A stretch of DNA of 64,000 nucleotides, taken from NCBI RefSeq assembly GCF_009827445.1, contig NZ_WTYI01000001.1, forward strand, positions 1,206,381-1,270,380, read 5' to 3'. Source of the DNA: Qipengyuania aquimaris. Lineage in GTDB: Bacteria; Pseudomonadota; Alphaproteobacteria; Sphingomonadales; Sphingomonadaceae. Within the stretch, counting starts at the first letter, position 1. Each line of letters starts with the position of its first letter. The notes under the pieces are model-generated. The model saw nothing but the letters and a program-made list of their open reading frames with translations. It made no database searches and was not told the origin of the DNA. Both the position numbers and the translations under genes were made by a program. Positions 45,362 to 54,111 of the stretch are shown here, piece after piece.

Positions 45362-47401
45362 TCAACCGCCGCTTTCGACATCTCCCAGTCCTTCGACATA
45401 TTCGGCACCGGCGAGGATTTCCGCCGAACTGCCTTCGAAGCTTTCGCCGATAGGCTGCGTACGCCCGCCGAGGCAGGTGCCGAGGAAGCCTTCCATCGCC
45501 GCGAAGAAGCTCAGCCGGTTTTCCGGTTTCTGGAAGCCGTGCCCTTCGTCGGGATAGTTGATGTAGGTGACGGGCAGGTTCTTGGCCTGCATAGCCTCCA
45601 CCAGGTTGTCGGCTTCCTGCTTGGTCACGCGCGGGTCGTTGCCGCCCTGCCCCACGAGCAGGGGCACGCGAATGTCGTCGATCCGGCTGATGGCCGAGCG
45701 CGCCAGCAAGTCCTTGCGCTGTTCGGGATTGGCGGGATCGCCGACATAGCGATACCAGGTCCCGGCAAGGAACGGTTTCCAGTATTCGGGGAAGCTCTCG
45801 ATCAGGGTGACGAGGCTCGACGGGCCGACGATATCGACGCCGCAGGCGAAGCGGTCGGGCGTGAAGGCAACGCCGGTCAGCGTGGCATAGCCGCCGTAGC
45901 TGCCGCCGCCGATCGCGACCTTGTCTTCCTGCGCGATGCCTTCCGCAATCGCCCAGTCGACCGCGTCGATCAGGTCGGTGTGCATCTTGCCGGCAAATTC
46001 GCCGACGGCAGCATTGGTGAAGTCCTTACCGAAGCCGGTCGAGCCGCGGTAATTGACGCTCAGTACCGCATAGCCGCGATTGGCCATCCACTGGTGGATC
46101 GTGTTGTAGCCGTAGCTGTCGCGGGCCCACGGGCCGCCGTGGACCCACAGCAGCATCGGGACCGCTTCGTCCGGACGCCCGTCGCCATCGGGATCGCTGC
46201 CCGGCGGCAACGTCAGATACGACACCAGCGTCTTGCCGTCCGAAGACTTGAGTTCGAGCGGGTGCATCGGCTGCAGCGGCGCATCGGCGAGATCGGGACG
46301 TGTCACGAACCACGGCGTCAGCGTCTGCGCAGCCCGATCGTAAACATGATATTGCCCCGGAGCCTCGGCAGAGCCACCCCATACGATCCACTTGCTGTCG
46401 TCTTCGGTCCGCGAAAGGATCTGGTACTCGCCGTCGATCTTGGAGGAAAGGTACTGCAATTCCTTGGCCGCCTCGTCGTTCAGCGCCTGCCATTCTTCCT
46501 GGAGGTAATTGGTCGAATAGGCGATCGGCTCGTAGGTCTCGTTGTCGACGAGAACGCGGCTCAGGTCTGCCTTTTCCGGCTCTACCAGCAGCGAGCGCTC
46601 GCCCGTCGTCAGGTCGATGGCGAAGCCTGCCGCAAGATTACGCTCGCGGCTGTCGATCATGTAAACCGTGTTGTTGTCGCGCGAGAAGCCGACGATATTG
46701 GTGTTAAGCATGTCCTCGCTGGGAATGTCGGCAAACACCTCGCCCGGCGTCATGTCCTCGTTGAGATAGACGGCCTTCATCCCGCCATCGGGCTGCGGAG
46801 CCAGCGCCATGCGCGGCTTGTAGGTATTGTCGGTGACCCAGGCAGCATAGCCGGGATTTTCCGCGACCAGCGTGCGCTCGCCCGTCTCGATGTTGTATTC
46901 ATAAAGATCGGTGAGCTGCGGGTTACGCTCGTTCGTGCCGACCAGGATCACGCCGGGCCGGTCGCGGCTTGCGCCCGTCAGCTGCGCGCGGATGCCGTCG
47001 GGCAGCGGGGTCAGGTCGCGTGTCTCACCAGTTTGGGGATCGGCGGCGTAGACGTGGAAGTTCTCGTCGCCGTCATTGTCCTTCACGAATAATACGTACT
47101 GACTGTCGACGGTCCACTGGTGGTTGGAAATGCCGCGATGGCGGTCGTCGGTCACGACCTTGCCGTTCGACGGATCGCTGGCAGGCGCGACCCAGACGTT
47201 CATCACGCCTTCGTCGGGCGCGATCCAGCTGACCCACTGGCCGTCCGGGCTGATGCGGCCCTGGCTCGCGACGGGATTGCCGAACAATTCATCGCGGTCG
47301 ATCAGCTCGTAATCGGAAAGGGCGTGATGTTCTGCATGGCCGACGCCCGTCATCAACGCCGAACCTGCAAGCGCAGCGGCGGCTAGGGAAATTTTCTTCA
47401 T
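45362..47401 (-). CDS. S9-family serine peptidase (acylaminoacyl/dipeptidyl peptidase-like), exported
   Basis: The 679-residue precursor has a signal peptide (MKKISLAAAALAGSALMTGV, cleavage near GHA-EHH). An N-terminal beta-propeller part (residues 40-400; RISPDGQWVSWIAPDEGV, VYAADPQTGETRDLTPLPDG) precedes the alpha/beta-hydrolase with catalytic serine in GGSYGGYATL, the aspartate in QGGNDPRV and histidine in DEGHGFQK. It likely degrades peptides in the periplasm. It separates the mce remnant from intact mce and has its own terminator, so it looks like an insertion into the propionate operon. Confidence 0.92.
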   Translation of the reverse strand: MKKISLAAAALAGSALMTGVGHAEHHALSDYELIDRDELFGNPVASQGRISPDGQWVSWIAPDEGVMNVWVAPASDPSNGKVVTDDRHRGISNHQWTVDSQYVLFVKDNDGDENFHVYAADPQTGETRDLTPLPDGIRAQLTGASRDRPGVILVGTNERNPQLTDLYEYNIETGERTLVAENPGYAAWVTDNTYKPRMALAPQPDGGMKAVYLNEDMTPGEVFADIPSEDMLNTNIVGFSRDNNTVYMIDSRERNLAAGFAIDLTTGERSLLVEPEKADLSRVLVDNETYEPIAYSTNYLQEEWQALNDEAAKELQYLSSKIDGEYQILSRTEDDSKWIVWGGSAEAPGQYHVYDRAAQTLTPWFVTRPDLADAPLQPMHPLELKSSDGKTLVSYLTLPPGSDPDGDGRPDEAVPMLLWVHGGPWARDSYGYNTIHQWMANRGYAVLSVNYRGSTGFGKDFTNAAVGEFAGKMHTDLIDAVDWAIAEGIAQEDKVAIGGGSYGGYATLTGVAFTPDRFACGVDIVGPSSLVTLIESFPEYWKPFLAGTWYRYVGDPANPEQRKDLLARSAISRIDDIRVPLLVGQGGNDPRVTKQEADNLVEAMQAKNLPVTYINYPDEGHGFQKPENRLSFFAAMEGFLGTCLGGRTQPIGESFEGSSAEILAGAEYVEGLGDVESGG

Positions 47402-47483
47402 GAAGTCAGTCTCCTCTCGATGACCGGGAGACTAACCGGGGGAAGCTGTATTGTCTAGGTAACACGGCGTCGAGGGGCGCACA

Positions 47484-47556
47484 CCTCGATAGACGGCAGA
47501 GATCAGTCGATTAGCAGCGTGGCGACGTCGATATGGCTGAGATGGCCGAGTCTCAT
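47484..47556 (-). pseudogene. Remnant of a second mce (methylmalonyl-CoA epimerase) 5' end
   Basis: A 17-codon frame reads MRLGHLSHIDVATLLID then stop. It aligns without gaps to the first 17 residues of Mce ([17 protein letters not shown]) at 10 identities, and over the first 39 nucleotides at 30 of 39 positions. After a short unrelated insert, CCGTCTATCGAGG (47496-47484) again matches mce. It begins one base beyond the stop codon of the small membrane gene and downstream of pccB, the place where mce would be expected. Only the 5' end survives. Confidence 0.75.
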
Positions 47557-47557
47557 T

Positions 47558-47911
47558 TCAAGAGCTCCGTAATGGAATGCAGTTTCTTTCTCGACTAGAT
47601 CGGGTTTTCAGAAAGTCCTCAACTAACTCTCTTCGGTCAAGCCGCGCTGAAATGTACGGGGTCAATACAAAACTCAGAAAGTTACGTTTAATGGCTCTAG
47701 CATCCGGGTCATGATCGAAAACGATCCGCCGGATATACAGACGCCGGAGTAAATCATCCGACGGAAGCTTTGAACAATCCCAAAAATTGGCTTGATCGGC
47801 ACGTGTCTTCTGACGTTGATCGATACCTTGCTCGCCTATTCTCGCGACATATCCAACACCAACAAGCGAGGCGAAAAGGACGACTAACGAAGCGAGACCA
47901 ACCTTATTCAC
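47558..47911 (-). CDS. Small single-pass membrane protein
   Basis: The 117-residue protein begins with a membrane segment ([20 protein letters not shown]) then a charged region with [20 protein letters not shown] and a basic C-terminus. I choose a GTG at 47911 giving the four-base GTGA overlap with pccB; a GTG at 47938 overlaps pccB more. Its lower G+C than its neighbours suggests a later arrival. I do not recognise it. Confidence 0.6.
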   Translation of the reverse strand: MNKVGLASLVVLFASLVGVGYVARIGEQGIDQRQKTRADQANFWDCSKLPSDDLLRRLYIRRIVFDHDPDARAIKRNFLSFVLTPYISARLDRRELVEDFLKTRSSRERNCIPLRSS

Positions 47912-49440
47912 AGTGGGATATTGTCGTGCTTTTTCCACGGGTTCTCGAGCTGCTTCGTTCGGAGCTTGCGTAGCCCCAATGCAATCCGCCGCCGCGTGGA
48001 ATGCGGGTAGATCACCTCGTCAATATAGCCGCGCTGGGCGGCCACGAAGGGGTTCGCGAAGCGGTCTTCATATTCCTTGGTCTTCTCGGCGATCTTGTCG
48101 GGATCGTCGCGGTCTTGGCGGAAGATGATCTCCACCGCGCCCTTTGCGCCCATCACGGCGATTTCGGCGGTGGGCCAGGCGTAGTTGAGATCACCGCGAA
48201 GATGCTTCGACGCCATCACGTCATAGGCGCCGCCATAGGCCTTGCGGGTGATGACGGTGATCTTGGGCACGGTCGCCTCGGCATAGGCGAACAGCAGCTT
48301 CGCGCCGTGCTTGATGATGCCGTTATGCTCCTGCGCCGTGCCGGGGAGGAAGCCGGGCACGTCGACGAAGGTCAGGATCGGGATTTCGAAAGCATCGCAG
48401 AAGCGCACGAAACGCGCGGCCTTCTTGGAACTGGCGATGTCGAGCACGCCGGCCAGCACCATTGGCTGGTTCGCCACCACGCCCACCGTGCGCCCTTCGA
48501 CCCGGCCGAAGCCGCAAATGATATTGGCGGCATGGTTCGGCTGGATCTCGAAGAAATCGCCTTCGTCCAGCGTCTTCCTGATAACTTCGTGCATGTCATA
48601 GGGCTGGTTGGCGTTGTCGGGGATCAGCGTGTCTAGGCTCGGCTCCTCGCGGTCCCAAGCGTCCGCCGTGGGCCGTTCCGGCACCTCCTCGCGGTTCGAC
48701 AGCGGCAGGTAATCGAAAAAATCGCGCGTCGCGAGCAGCGTCTCGATGTCGTTCTCGAAGCTGTTGTCGGCGACACTGGTCTTGGTGGTGTGCGTCTTCG
48801 CCCCGCCCAGTTCTTCCTGCGTGACGACCTCGTTGGTCACCGTCTTCACCACGTCGGGGCCGGTGACGAACATGTAGCTGCTGTCCTCCACCATGAAGAT
48901 GAAGTCGGTCATCGCGGGCGAATAGACCGCACCGCCTGCACATGGCCCCATTATGAGGCTGATCTGCGGCACCACGCCGCTGGCCAGCACATTGCGCTGA
49001 AACACCTCGGCATAGCCCCCGAGCGAAGCGACGCCTTCCTGGATGCGCGCGCCGCCGCTGTCGTTGAGGCCGATCACCGGCGCGCCGACTTTCATCGCAG
49101 TATCCATCACCTTGCAGATCTTTTCTGCGTGGCGCTTGGAAAGTGAGCCGCCGAAGACGGTGAAATCTTGGCTGAAAACATAGACGAGGCGGCCGTTGAT
49201 CGTGCCCGATCCGGTGACGACGCCATCGCCGGGGATCTTCTGGTCCTGCATGCCGAAGTCGACGCAGTCGTGTTCGACATAAGTGTCGAGTTCTTCGAAG
49301 CTGCCCTCATCCAGCAACACATCGAGCCGTTCGCGCGCGGTCAGCTTGCCCTTGGCGTGCTGTGCGGCGATGCGTTTCTCGCCTCCGCCCAGCTTGGCGG
49401 CTTCGCGGCGACGTTCCATTTCGGCGATATTGGCGGACAT
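47908..49440 (-). CDS. pccB: Propionyl-CoA carboxylase carboxyltransferase subunit beta
   Basis: PccB transfers the carboxyl group from PccA-biotin to propionyl-CoA. The 510-residue protein has both crotonase-like domains: [20 protein letters not shown] and [20 protein letters not shown] in the first, [20 protein letters not shown] and [16 protein letters not shown] in the second. These motifs and length are the PccB type rather than AccD. The start is ATG at 49440. Confidence 0.95.
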   Translation of the reverse strand: MSANIAEMERRREAAKLGGGEKRIAAQHAKGKLTARERLDVLLDEGSFEELDTYVEHDCVDFGMQDQKIPGDGVVTGSGTINGRLVYVFSQDFTVFGGSLSKRHAEKICKVMDTAMKVGAPVIGLNDSGGARIQEGVASLGGYAEVFQRNVLASGVVPQISLIMGPCAGGAVYSPAMTDFIFMVEDSSYMFVTGPDVVKTVTNEVVTQEELGGAKTHTTKTSVADNSFENDIETLLATRDFFDYLPLSNREEVPERPTADAWDREEPSLDTLIPDNANQPYDMHEVIRKTLDEGDFFEIQPNHAANIICGFGRVEGRTVGVVANQPMVLAGVLDIASSKKAARFVRFCDAFEIPILTFVDVPGFLPGTAQEHNGIIKHGAKLLFAYAEATVPKITVITRKAYGGAYDVMASKHLRGDLNYAWPTAEIAVMGAKGAVEIIFRQDRDDPDKIAEKTKEYEDRFANPFVAAQRGYIDEVIYPHSTRRRIALGLRKLRTKQLENPWKKHDNIPL

Positions 49441-49499
49441 GCTCTCTCCGTAAATTCTCTCGCGAAGCGCCTAGAGCGCGCAGTGGCGAAGCGTCAATG

Positions 49500-50240
49500 T
49501 CAGGCTTGGCCCCGCTGAGCGCTTATCAGGAACTCGACATTGCCTTCCGGGCCCGTGATGGGGCTTTCCACAATGCCCTGCACCTCGAAACCCAGACCTT
49601 CGACCCACTCGCGCACCTCGTCACAAACGCGGGCATGAAGCGCCGGATCGCTGACCACGCCCTTCTTGCCCACTTCCTCGCGCCCGACCTCGAACTGCGG
49701 CTTGATGAGAGCGACGAGGCGGCAGTCCTCTTCAGCGAGTTCGAGCGGGCGTTCGAGAACTTTGGAGAGGCCGATGAAGCTCGCATCGCACACCACCCAT
49801 GTCACGGGCCGGTCGATCATCTCGGGCGTTAGGATGCGCGCGCTGGTCTGTTCGAGCACCGTCACCCGCTCGTCCTGCCGCAGCTTCCACGCAAGCTGGT
49901 TGGTGCCGCTGTCGACAGCAAAGACGTGGCTGGCTCCGCCCTGCAACAACACGTCGGTGAAACCGCCGGTCGAACTGCCGATGTCCATCGCGGTGACCCC
50001 GCTCGGATCGAGACCGAAATGCTCGATCGCGTGAGCCAGCTTGATCCCGCCGCGGCTCACCCAGGGATGGTCGCGACCGCGCACTTCAAGCGGAACGTCC
50101 TCGCGCAATTGCTGACCGGGCTTGGCAAGCTTCTGCTCGCCAGAAAAAACCAGTCCCGCCATGACCAGCGCCTGCGCACGGGTCCGGCTTTCCACCAGGC
50201 CGCGATCGACAAGCATTTGGTCGAGACGTTTCTTCGCCAC
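49500..50240 (-). CDS. tlyA: TlyA-family rRNA 2'-O-methyltransferase
   Basis: The 246-residue protein has an S4 RNA-binding domain (KKRLDQMLVDRGLVESRTRAQ) and a Rossmann methyltransferase with GVTAMDIGSSTGGFTDVLLQ and the K-D-K-E-type residues of the RrmJ/TlyA fold. Known members methylate cytidines of 16S or 23S rRNA; the label hemolysin A is historical. The start is GTG at 50240, preceded by CGGAG. It is divergent from the neighbouring lipoprotein gene. Confidence 0.93.
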   Translation of the reverse strand: MAKKRLDQMLVDRGLVESRTRAQALVMAGLVFSGEQKLAKPGQQLREDVPLEVRGRDHPWVSRGGIKLAHAIEHFGLDPSGVTAMDIGSSTGGFTDVLLQGGASHVFAVDSGTNQLAWKLRQDERVTVLEQTSARILTPEMIDRPVTWVVCDASFIGLSKVLERPLELAEEDCRLVALIKPQFEVGREEVGKKGVVSDPALHARVCDEVREWVEGLGFEVQGIVESPITGPEGNVEFLISAQRGQA

Positions 50241-50287
50241 AGCAAACTCCGTTTGAAACCAAGGGCGTTAGCGCGCATTGGACCGGT

Positions 50288-50851
50288 ATGAAACCGATCT
50301 ACGGACAATTTGCAGCCGCCTGTGCGCTGACCATCGGCCTTGCCGCCTGCATCCCGCCCTCACCGGAGCCGACGCCCGCGCCCAGCCCTGCACCCGTCAG
50401 CACTCCGTCGCCAACACCTACGCCGACACCGACACCGGTACCGCAGGCTCCTGTTACCGCAAACTGGATCGATGCCCCGCAAACCTCCGGCAACTGGTCT
50501 TACGGGACGGTCGATGGCGGAACGATCGCGCGCTTTTCCGGCCGCAACGGAGGACCACTCTTCGCCATCGGCTGCATGCGTGGCAGCGCCCGTATGGCAA
50601 TGATTCGCTATCAGGCAGGCAGCAGCGCCACTCCGGCCATGACCATTCGCACCGAAACAGCCACCCGCACGCTTGCGGCACGGCAAGGCGACAGCGCCTC
50701 CTCACTCGCTGCCGACGTGCAGGCACGCGACCCACTGCTTGATGCCATGGCCCTCACACGCGGACGATTCGCTGTGGAAACAAGCAATTCGTCGCCGCTT
50801 TACCTTCCGGCATGGTCCGAAGTGACGCGGGTTATCGAGGATTGCCGCTGA
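50288..50851 (+). CDS. Lipoprotein with Pro/Thr-rich linker
   Basis: The 187-residue precursor has a signal peptide with lipobox LAAC at C21. Residues 22-56 are a low-complexity PTPAPSPAPVSTPSPTPTP linker, a typical spacer for outer-membrane lipoproteins. The C-terminal 130 residues form a small beta domain (GNWSYGTVDGGTIARFSGRN and FAIGCMRGSARMAMIRYQAG) with two cysteines, C near residue 98 and the penultimate one, that may be disulfide-bonded. I cannot name the fold. It starts 47 bases from tlyA, divergent. Confidence 0.82.
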   Translation: MKPIYGQFAAACALTIGLAACIPPSPEPTPAPSPAPVSTPSPTPTPTPTPVPQAPVTANWIDAPQTSGNWSYGTVDGGTIARFSGRNGGPLFAIGCMRGSARMAMIRYQAGSSATPAMTIRTETATRTLAARQGDSASSLAADVQARDPLLDAMALTRGRFAVETSNSSPLYLPAWSEVTRVIEDCR

Positions 50852-50903
50852 CCTGATTCGATGCTCGGCCCGCCTCCTTGGAAGAGCCCCCGATCCGGAT
50901 ACG

Positions 50904-50930
50904 AAAAAGGCCCGGGATTCGTCCCGAGCC
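50904..50930 (-). terminator. Minus-strand terminator without an assigned gene
   Basis: GGCCCGGGA and TCCCGAGCC pair at eight of nine positions around TTCG. The T run follows on the minus strand (plus AAAAA at 50904-50908), so it would end transcription coming from the right. The first minus-strand gene on that side is the LysR gene ending at 52359, so an unannotated transcript may begin between 50931 and 51280. Confidence 0.6.
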
Positions 50931-51068
50931 ACAAACGCCAATTCTGACGTGGGATAACTTTTTTACAAGCCTTGTTTTCACCTCTTTTCCGCAACAAATT
51001 GTAAGCAAGATCAGCGGCGCACGCGGTCTTGGCCACCAGTGAAACGGCGGTCTAGCTCACAAGCTTGA

Positions 51069-51231
51069 AAGGAGGTGATCCGATGTCTCATGGTTCAGTA
51101 GCGAGGTCGGTGAAGATCCCTACGGAGCATATTCGGTAACATTCCTGCCGAGTAAGGCTACGTGAGCGGCGCTTCCGACCGCTGACCATGCGAAGGGCGA
51201 TCCTCCTACGGGCGAGGGTCGCCCTTCTCAT
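51069..51231 (+). ncRNA. Leader- or sRNA-like element with perfect anti-SD complement
   Basis: The element begins with AAAGGAGGTGATCC (51068-51081), the exact complement of the conserved 16S rRNA 3' end, an unusually long ribosome-binding match. An 18-codon ORF follows (51083-51139), then a hairpin (AGCGG/CCGCT near 51164) and a strong hairpin with arms GAAGGGCGA (51192-51200) and TCGCCCTTC (51219-51227). The loop of the second hairpin contains GATCCTCCT, complementary to AGGAGG at the start, so the RNA can mask its own binding site. It ends 52 bases before ilvE. It may be a free sRNA or the ilvE leader. Confidence 0.5.
51083..51139 (+). CDS. 18-residue small ORF in the ilvE upstream element
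   Basis: The peptide MSHGSVARSVKIPTEHIR follows the seven-base spacer after AGGAGG, ideal geometry. It is too poor in Val, Ile and Leu (two Val, two Ile) to look like a classical ilv attenuator leader. No homologue can be checked here. Confidence 0.35.
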   Translation: MSHGSVARSVKIPTEHIR

Positions 51232-51282
51232 TTGAGGGTCTCGATACTTGCGCCCGCGCGCCCTTCACACTAACCGCGCGTC

Positions 51283-52362
51283 ATGGATTTCGCGCACATT
51301 CCCCACCCCGCCCCCGTTCCCGACGAGACCCGCCAGCAGGCGCTTCTGGATCCCGGTTTCGGCAAGCTTTTTACCGATCACATGGTCGTGATCGACTATG
51401 ATGCGGACAAGGGTGGATGGTATCAGGCCACGCTCGGCCCGCGCCAGCCGATCAGCCTCGATCCTGCGGCGGCGGTGCTGCATTACGCGCAGGAAATTTT
51501 CGAGGGGATGAAGGCTTACAAGCACGGCGACGACACGCTCGGCCTGTTTCGTCCCGAACAGAATGCGCGGCGTTTCAACGCGAGCGCGAGGCGGATGGCG
51601 ATGCCCGCATTGCCGGAAGAGCTTTTCCTCGAATCCATCCGCCAGCTGGTCGCCGCCGACCGTGACTGGGTGCCGAGCGATCCCGACGGTTCGCTTTACC
51701 TGCGCCCTTTCATGTTCGCATCCGAGGCGTTTCTCGGCGTTCGCCCGGCGAGGCAGTACAAATATATCCTGATTGCGAGCCCCGTCGGCCCCTACTTCAA
51801 GGGCGGCGCGAAGCCGGTGAAGATCTGGGTCAGCCGCAACTATACGCGCGCAGCTCCCGGCGGGACCGGTGCGGCGAAGACCGGCGGCAATTACGCCGCC
51901 AGCCTCGTGCCCCAGGCCGAGGGTATCGAGAACGGCTGCGACCAAGTGGTCTTCCTCGATGCGGTCGAGAAGAAATGGATCGAAGAACTGGGCGGGATGA
52001 ACCTGTTTTTCGTATTCGACGATGGCACGGTCATTACTCCGCCGCTGACGGGCACGATCCTGCCGGGCATTACCCGCGACAGCCTGATCCAGCTGCTGCG
52101 CGAAGAGGGTCTCAACGTTCGCGAAGAGCCATACAGCATCGACCAGTGGCGCGTTGATGCGACCACCGGCAAGCTGCTGGAAACGATGGCCTGCGGCACC
52201 GCTGCGGTCGTGACGCCAGTCGGCACTGTTCTTGGCCCTGATGGCGACTTCACCATTGGCACTGGCGGTACCGGCCAGATCACCAACAAGGTCCGCGAAA
52301 AGCTAGTCGGCATCCAGAAGGGCGCCGTGAGCGATACGCACGGCTGGGTCACGAAGCTCTAA
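51283..52362 (+). CDS. ilvE: Branched-chain amino acid aminotransferase
   Basis: IlvE transaminates the keto acids of Val, Leu and Ile with PLP. The 359-residue protein is the class IV fold; the PLP lysine is K199 in GTGAAKTGGNYAAS, with ITRDSLIQLLRE and GTAAVVTPVG as cofactor and phosphate contacts. The start MDFAHIPHPAPVPDETRQQA is typical of alphaproteobacterial BCATs. It is convergent with a LysR gene and the stop codons overlap (52359-52362). Confidence 0.94.
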   Translation: MDFAHIPHPAPVPDETRQQALLDPGFGKLFTDHMVVIDYDADKGGWYQATLGPRQPISLDPAAAVLHYAQEIFEGMKAYKHGDDTLGLFRPEQNARRFNASARRMAMPALPEELFLESIRQLVAADRDWVPSDPDGSLYLRPFMFASEAFLGVRPARQYKYILIASPVGPYFKGGAKPVKIWVSRNYTRAAPGGTGAAKTGGNYAASLVPQAEGIENGCDQVVFLDAVEKKWIEELGGMNLFFVFDDGTVITPPLTGTILPGITRDSLIQLLREEGLNVREEPYSIDQWRVDATTGKLLETMACGTAAVVTPVGTVLGPDGDFTIGTGGTGQITNKVREKLVGIQKGAVSDTHGWVTKL

Positions 52363-53288
52363 GGCCGGGCCGTCACCGAAGGCTCCACTCCTTCGCACGC
52401 CGCCAGTCGGTCCCTGATTGCATCGATAAGCCAGCTGGTTGCAGGGCCTGGCCGCGCATCTCGGCGCCAAAGCGCGCTGAGCGTATAGTTCGCCCCGGGC
52501 TTTTCGGGGAGGTCCAGCAGACACAGCCTGCCTTCCTCAAGATCGCCGCGCACCATGTGCCGCGGCATATTGCCCCAGCCGATTCCCTCCTTGAGAAGCG
52601 CGTGCTTCGCGCCGAGGTCTGCCAGGCGCCAGTTCTGCGGCGACAGCACCGAAAATTCCCGTCCTTCCGAAAGGGGCGAGCGGTCCGACAATACGAGCTG
52701 GAGGTGCTTGCGGCTTTGCCCCGGCTTGATGCCGGCGCGCGCGAGTGGATGATCGGGGGCGGCAACGGGGACCAGTTCGACGGCACCGACGGCCTGTCGT
52801 TCAAGTTCCGCCCTGTCGGCCATCAACGGACCGCCGATTGCCAGGTCCGCGCCGCCACCGATGAGGCAAGCCTCGACAGCACCCAAGGCTTCCACCTGTA
52901 GTCGCAGGGCGACATTGGGATACATCTTGCGAAATTCGCGCAGCACCCCCGCCGTCACTTCGCCCGGCAGCATCACGTCGACGACCAGCGAAACCTCGCT
53001 CTCGAGGCCGGCATGGAGGCTTCGCGACTTCGCAATGAGCGTGTCGACACCGTCGGTTACGGCCATGGCTTCAGGGAGCAGCGCCTTGCCGTCATCCGTC
53101 AACACCGGCCTGCGCGAGCCTTCGCGCTCGAACAGCGTGACCCCCAATTGCGCTTCCATCTGGGCAATGCCGTAGCTTACGGCCGAGACCGCCCGGCCCA
53201 TCTTGCGCGCCGCGGCGCCGAAGCTCCCCTCCTCGGCCACTGCGAGAAAGATGCGGAGTTGGTCGAGGCTAGGCTCGCCAAACTTCAC
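52359..53288 (-). CDS. LysR-family transcriptional regulator
   Basis: The 309-residue regulator has the winged HTH at residues 5-63 (LDQLRIFLAVAEEGSFGAAAR, then VSYGIAQMEAQLGVTLFERE) and a full effector domain. It is divergent from the pirin and azoreductase genes, 106 bases apart, with a palindrome ATAGCG/CGCTAT in the gap. The arrangement is that of an activator of the pirin-azoreductase pair and repressor of itself. Effector probably an electrophile or quinone by context, not from sequence. Confidence 0.9.
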   Translation of the reverse strand: MKFGEPSLDQLRIFLAVAEEGSFGAAARKMGRAVSAVSYGIAQMEAQLGVTLFEREGSRRPVLTDDGKALLPEAMAVTDGVDTLIAKSRSLHAGLESEVSLVVDVMLPGEVTAGVLREFRKMYPNVALRLQVEALGAVEACLIGGGADLAIGGPLMADRAELERQAVGAVELVPVAAPDHPLARAGIKPGQSRKHLQLVLSDRSPLSEGREFSVLSPQNWRLADLGAKHALLKEGIGWGNMPRHMVRGDLEEGRLCLLDLPEKPGANYTLSALWRRDARPGPATSWLIDAIRDRLAACEGVEPSVTARP

Positions 53289-53338
53289 TGTTCGTATTTC
53301 CTGAACATCTTAACGTATTTTATCGCAGTTATCGAAAC

Positions 53339-53354
53339 ATAGCGCAATCGCTAT
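53339..53354. promoter_or_regulatory. Candidate LysR binding palindrome
   Basis: ATAGCG-CAAT-CGCTAT is a perfect inverted repeat in the divergent LysR-pirin gap. It lies 50 bases from the LysR start codon and 41 from the pirin start. A TTATCG pair lies just to its left. The symmetry and T-N11-A-like spacing fit a LysR site. Confidence 0.55.
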
Positions 53355-53394
53355 CTGTTGCTCCAACGAAGCAATCCCTTTGAGGAGACCCGAT

Positions 53395-54096
53395 ATGATC
53401 GAACACCGCCCTTTCGATACGCTCGGCAAGGCCAACCACGGCTGGCTCGATGCGAACCACCATTTCTCTTTTGCCGGCTACCATGATCCGGAGCGCGTTA
53501 ACTGGGGCGCCCTGCGCGTCTGGAACGACGACATCATCGCGCCGAAAAGCGGCTTTCCGACGCACCCGCACCGGGACATGGAAATCATCACCTATGTCCG
53601 CACCGGCGCGATCACCCACCGCGACAGCATGGGCAATGAAGGCCGGACCGAGGCAGGGGACGTCCAGGTGATGAGCGCCGGAAACGGCGTCCAGCATTCG
53701 GAATTCAATCTGGAAGACGAGGAAACCACGCTTTTCCAGATCTGGATCATCCCTTCCGAACGCGGCGGCCAGCCCGGCTGGGGTGCACGCAAGTTCCCCA
53801 AGGACGACCGCGCCGGCCAGTTCGTGCCGCTCGCCAGTGGAGCCGCGAACGACGACGACGCCCTCAACATCCGGACCGATGCCCGCGTTCTGGGTGCGAC
53901 GGTCAAGGCAGGCGAAAGCGTGACCTACATGCCTACAGCAGCCGATCGGCACCTGTATCTCGTGCCGGCGACCGGAAGCATCCGCATCGGCGATATCGAG
54001 GCGAAAGCGCGCGACGGCATCGCCATCACCAAAGAAGGCAGCATCACCATTACCGCTCTCGAGGACAGCGAACTCGTCCTTGTCGATGCGGCCTGA
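53395..54096 (+). CDS. Pirin-family protein
   Basis: The 233-residue bicupin carries the metal residues in FPTHPHRDMEIITYV and GNGVQHSEFN. Pirins of this group include quercetinase-like dioxygenases (YhhW). It starts MIEHRPFDTLGKANHGWLDA. The ATG at 53395 follows GAGGAG; five extra codons from 53380 are less likely. It precedes azoR by 15 bases, a pair often controlled by LysR in response to quinone or electrophile stress. Confidence 0.9.
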   Translation: MIEHRPFDTLGKANHGWLDANHHFSFAGYHDPERVNWGALRVWNDDIIAPKSGFPTHPHRDMEIITYVRTGAITHRDSMGNEGRTEAGDVQVMSAGNGVQHSEFNLEDEETTLFQIWIIPSERGGQPGWGARKFPKDDRAGQFVPLASGAANDDDALNIRTDARVLGATVKAGESVTYMPTAADRHLYLVPATGSIRIGDIEAKARDGIAITKEGSITITALEDSELVLVDAA

Positions 54097-54111
54097 ACAG
54101 GAGACAGACAC

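Noticed and set aside
51083..51139. Classical branched-chain attenuator leader peptide
   Set aside because: The peptide has only two Val and two Ile and no Leu run. The element is reported for its SD/anti-SD structure instead.
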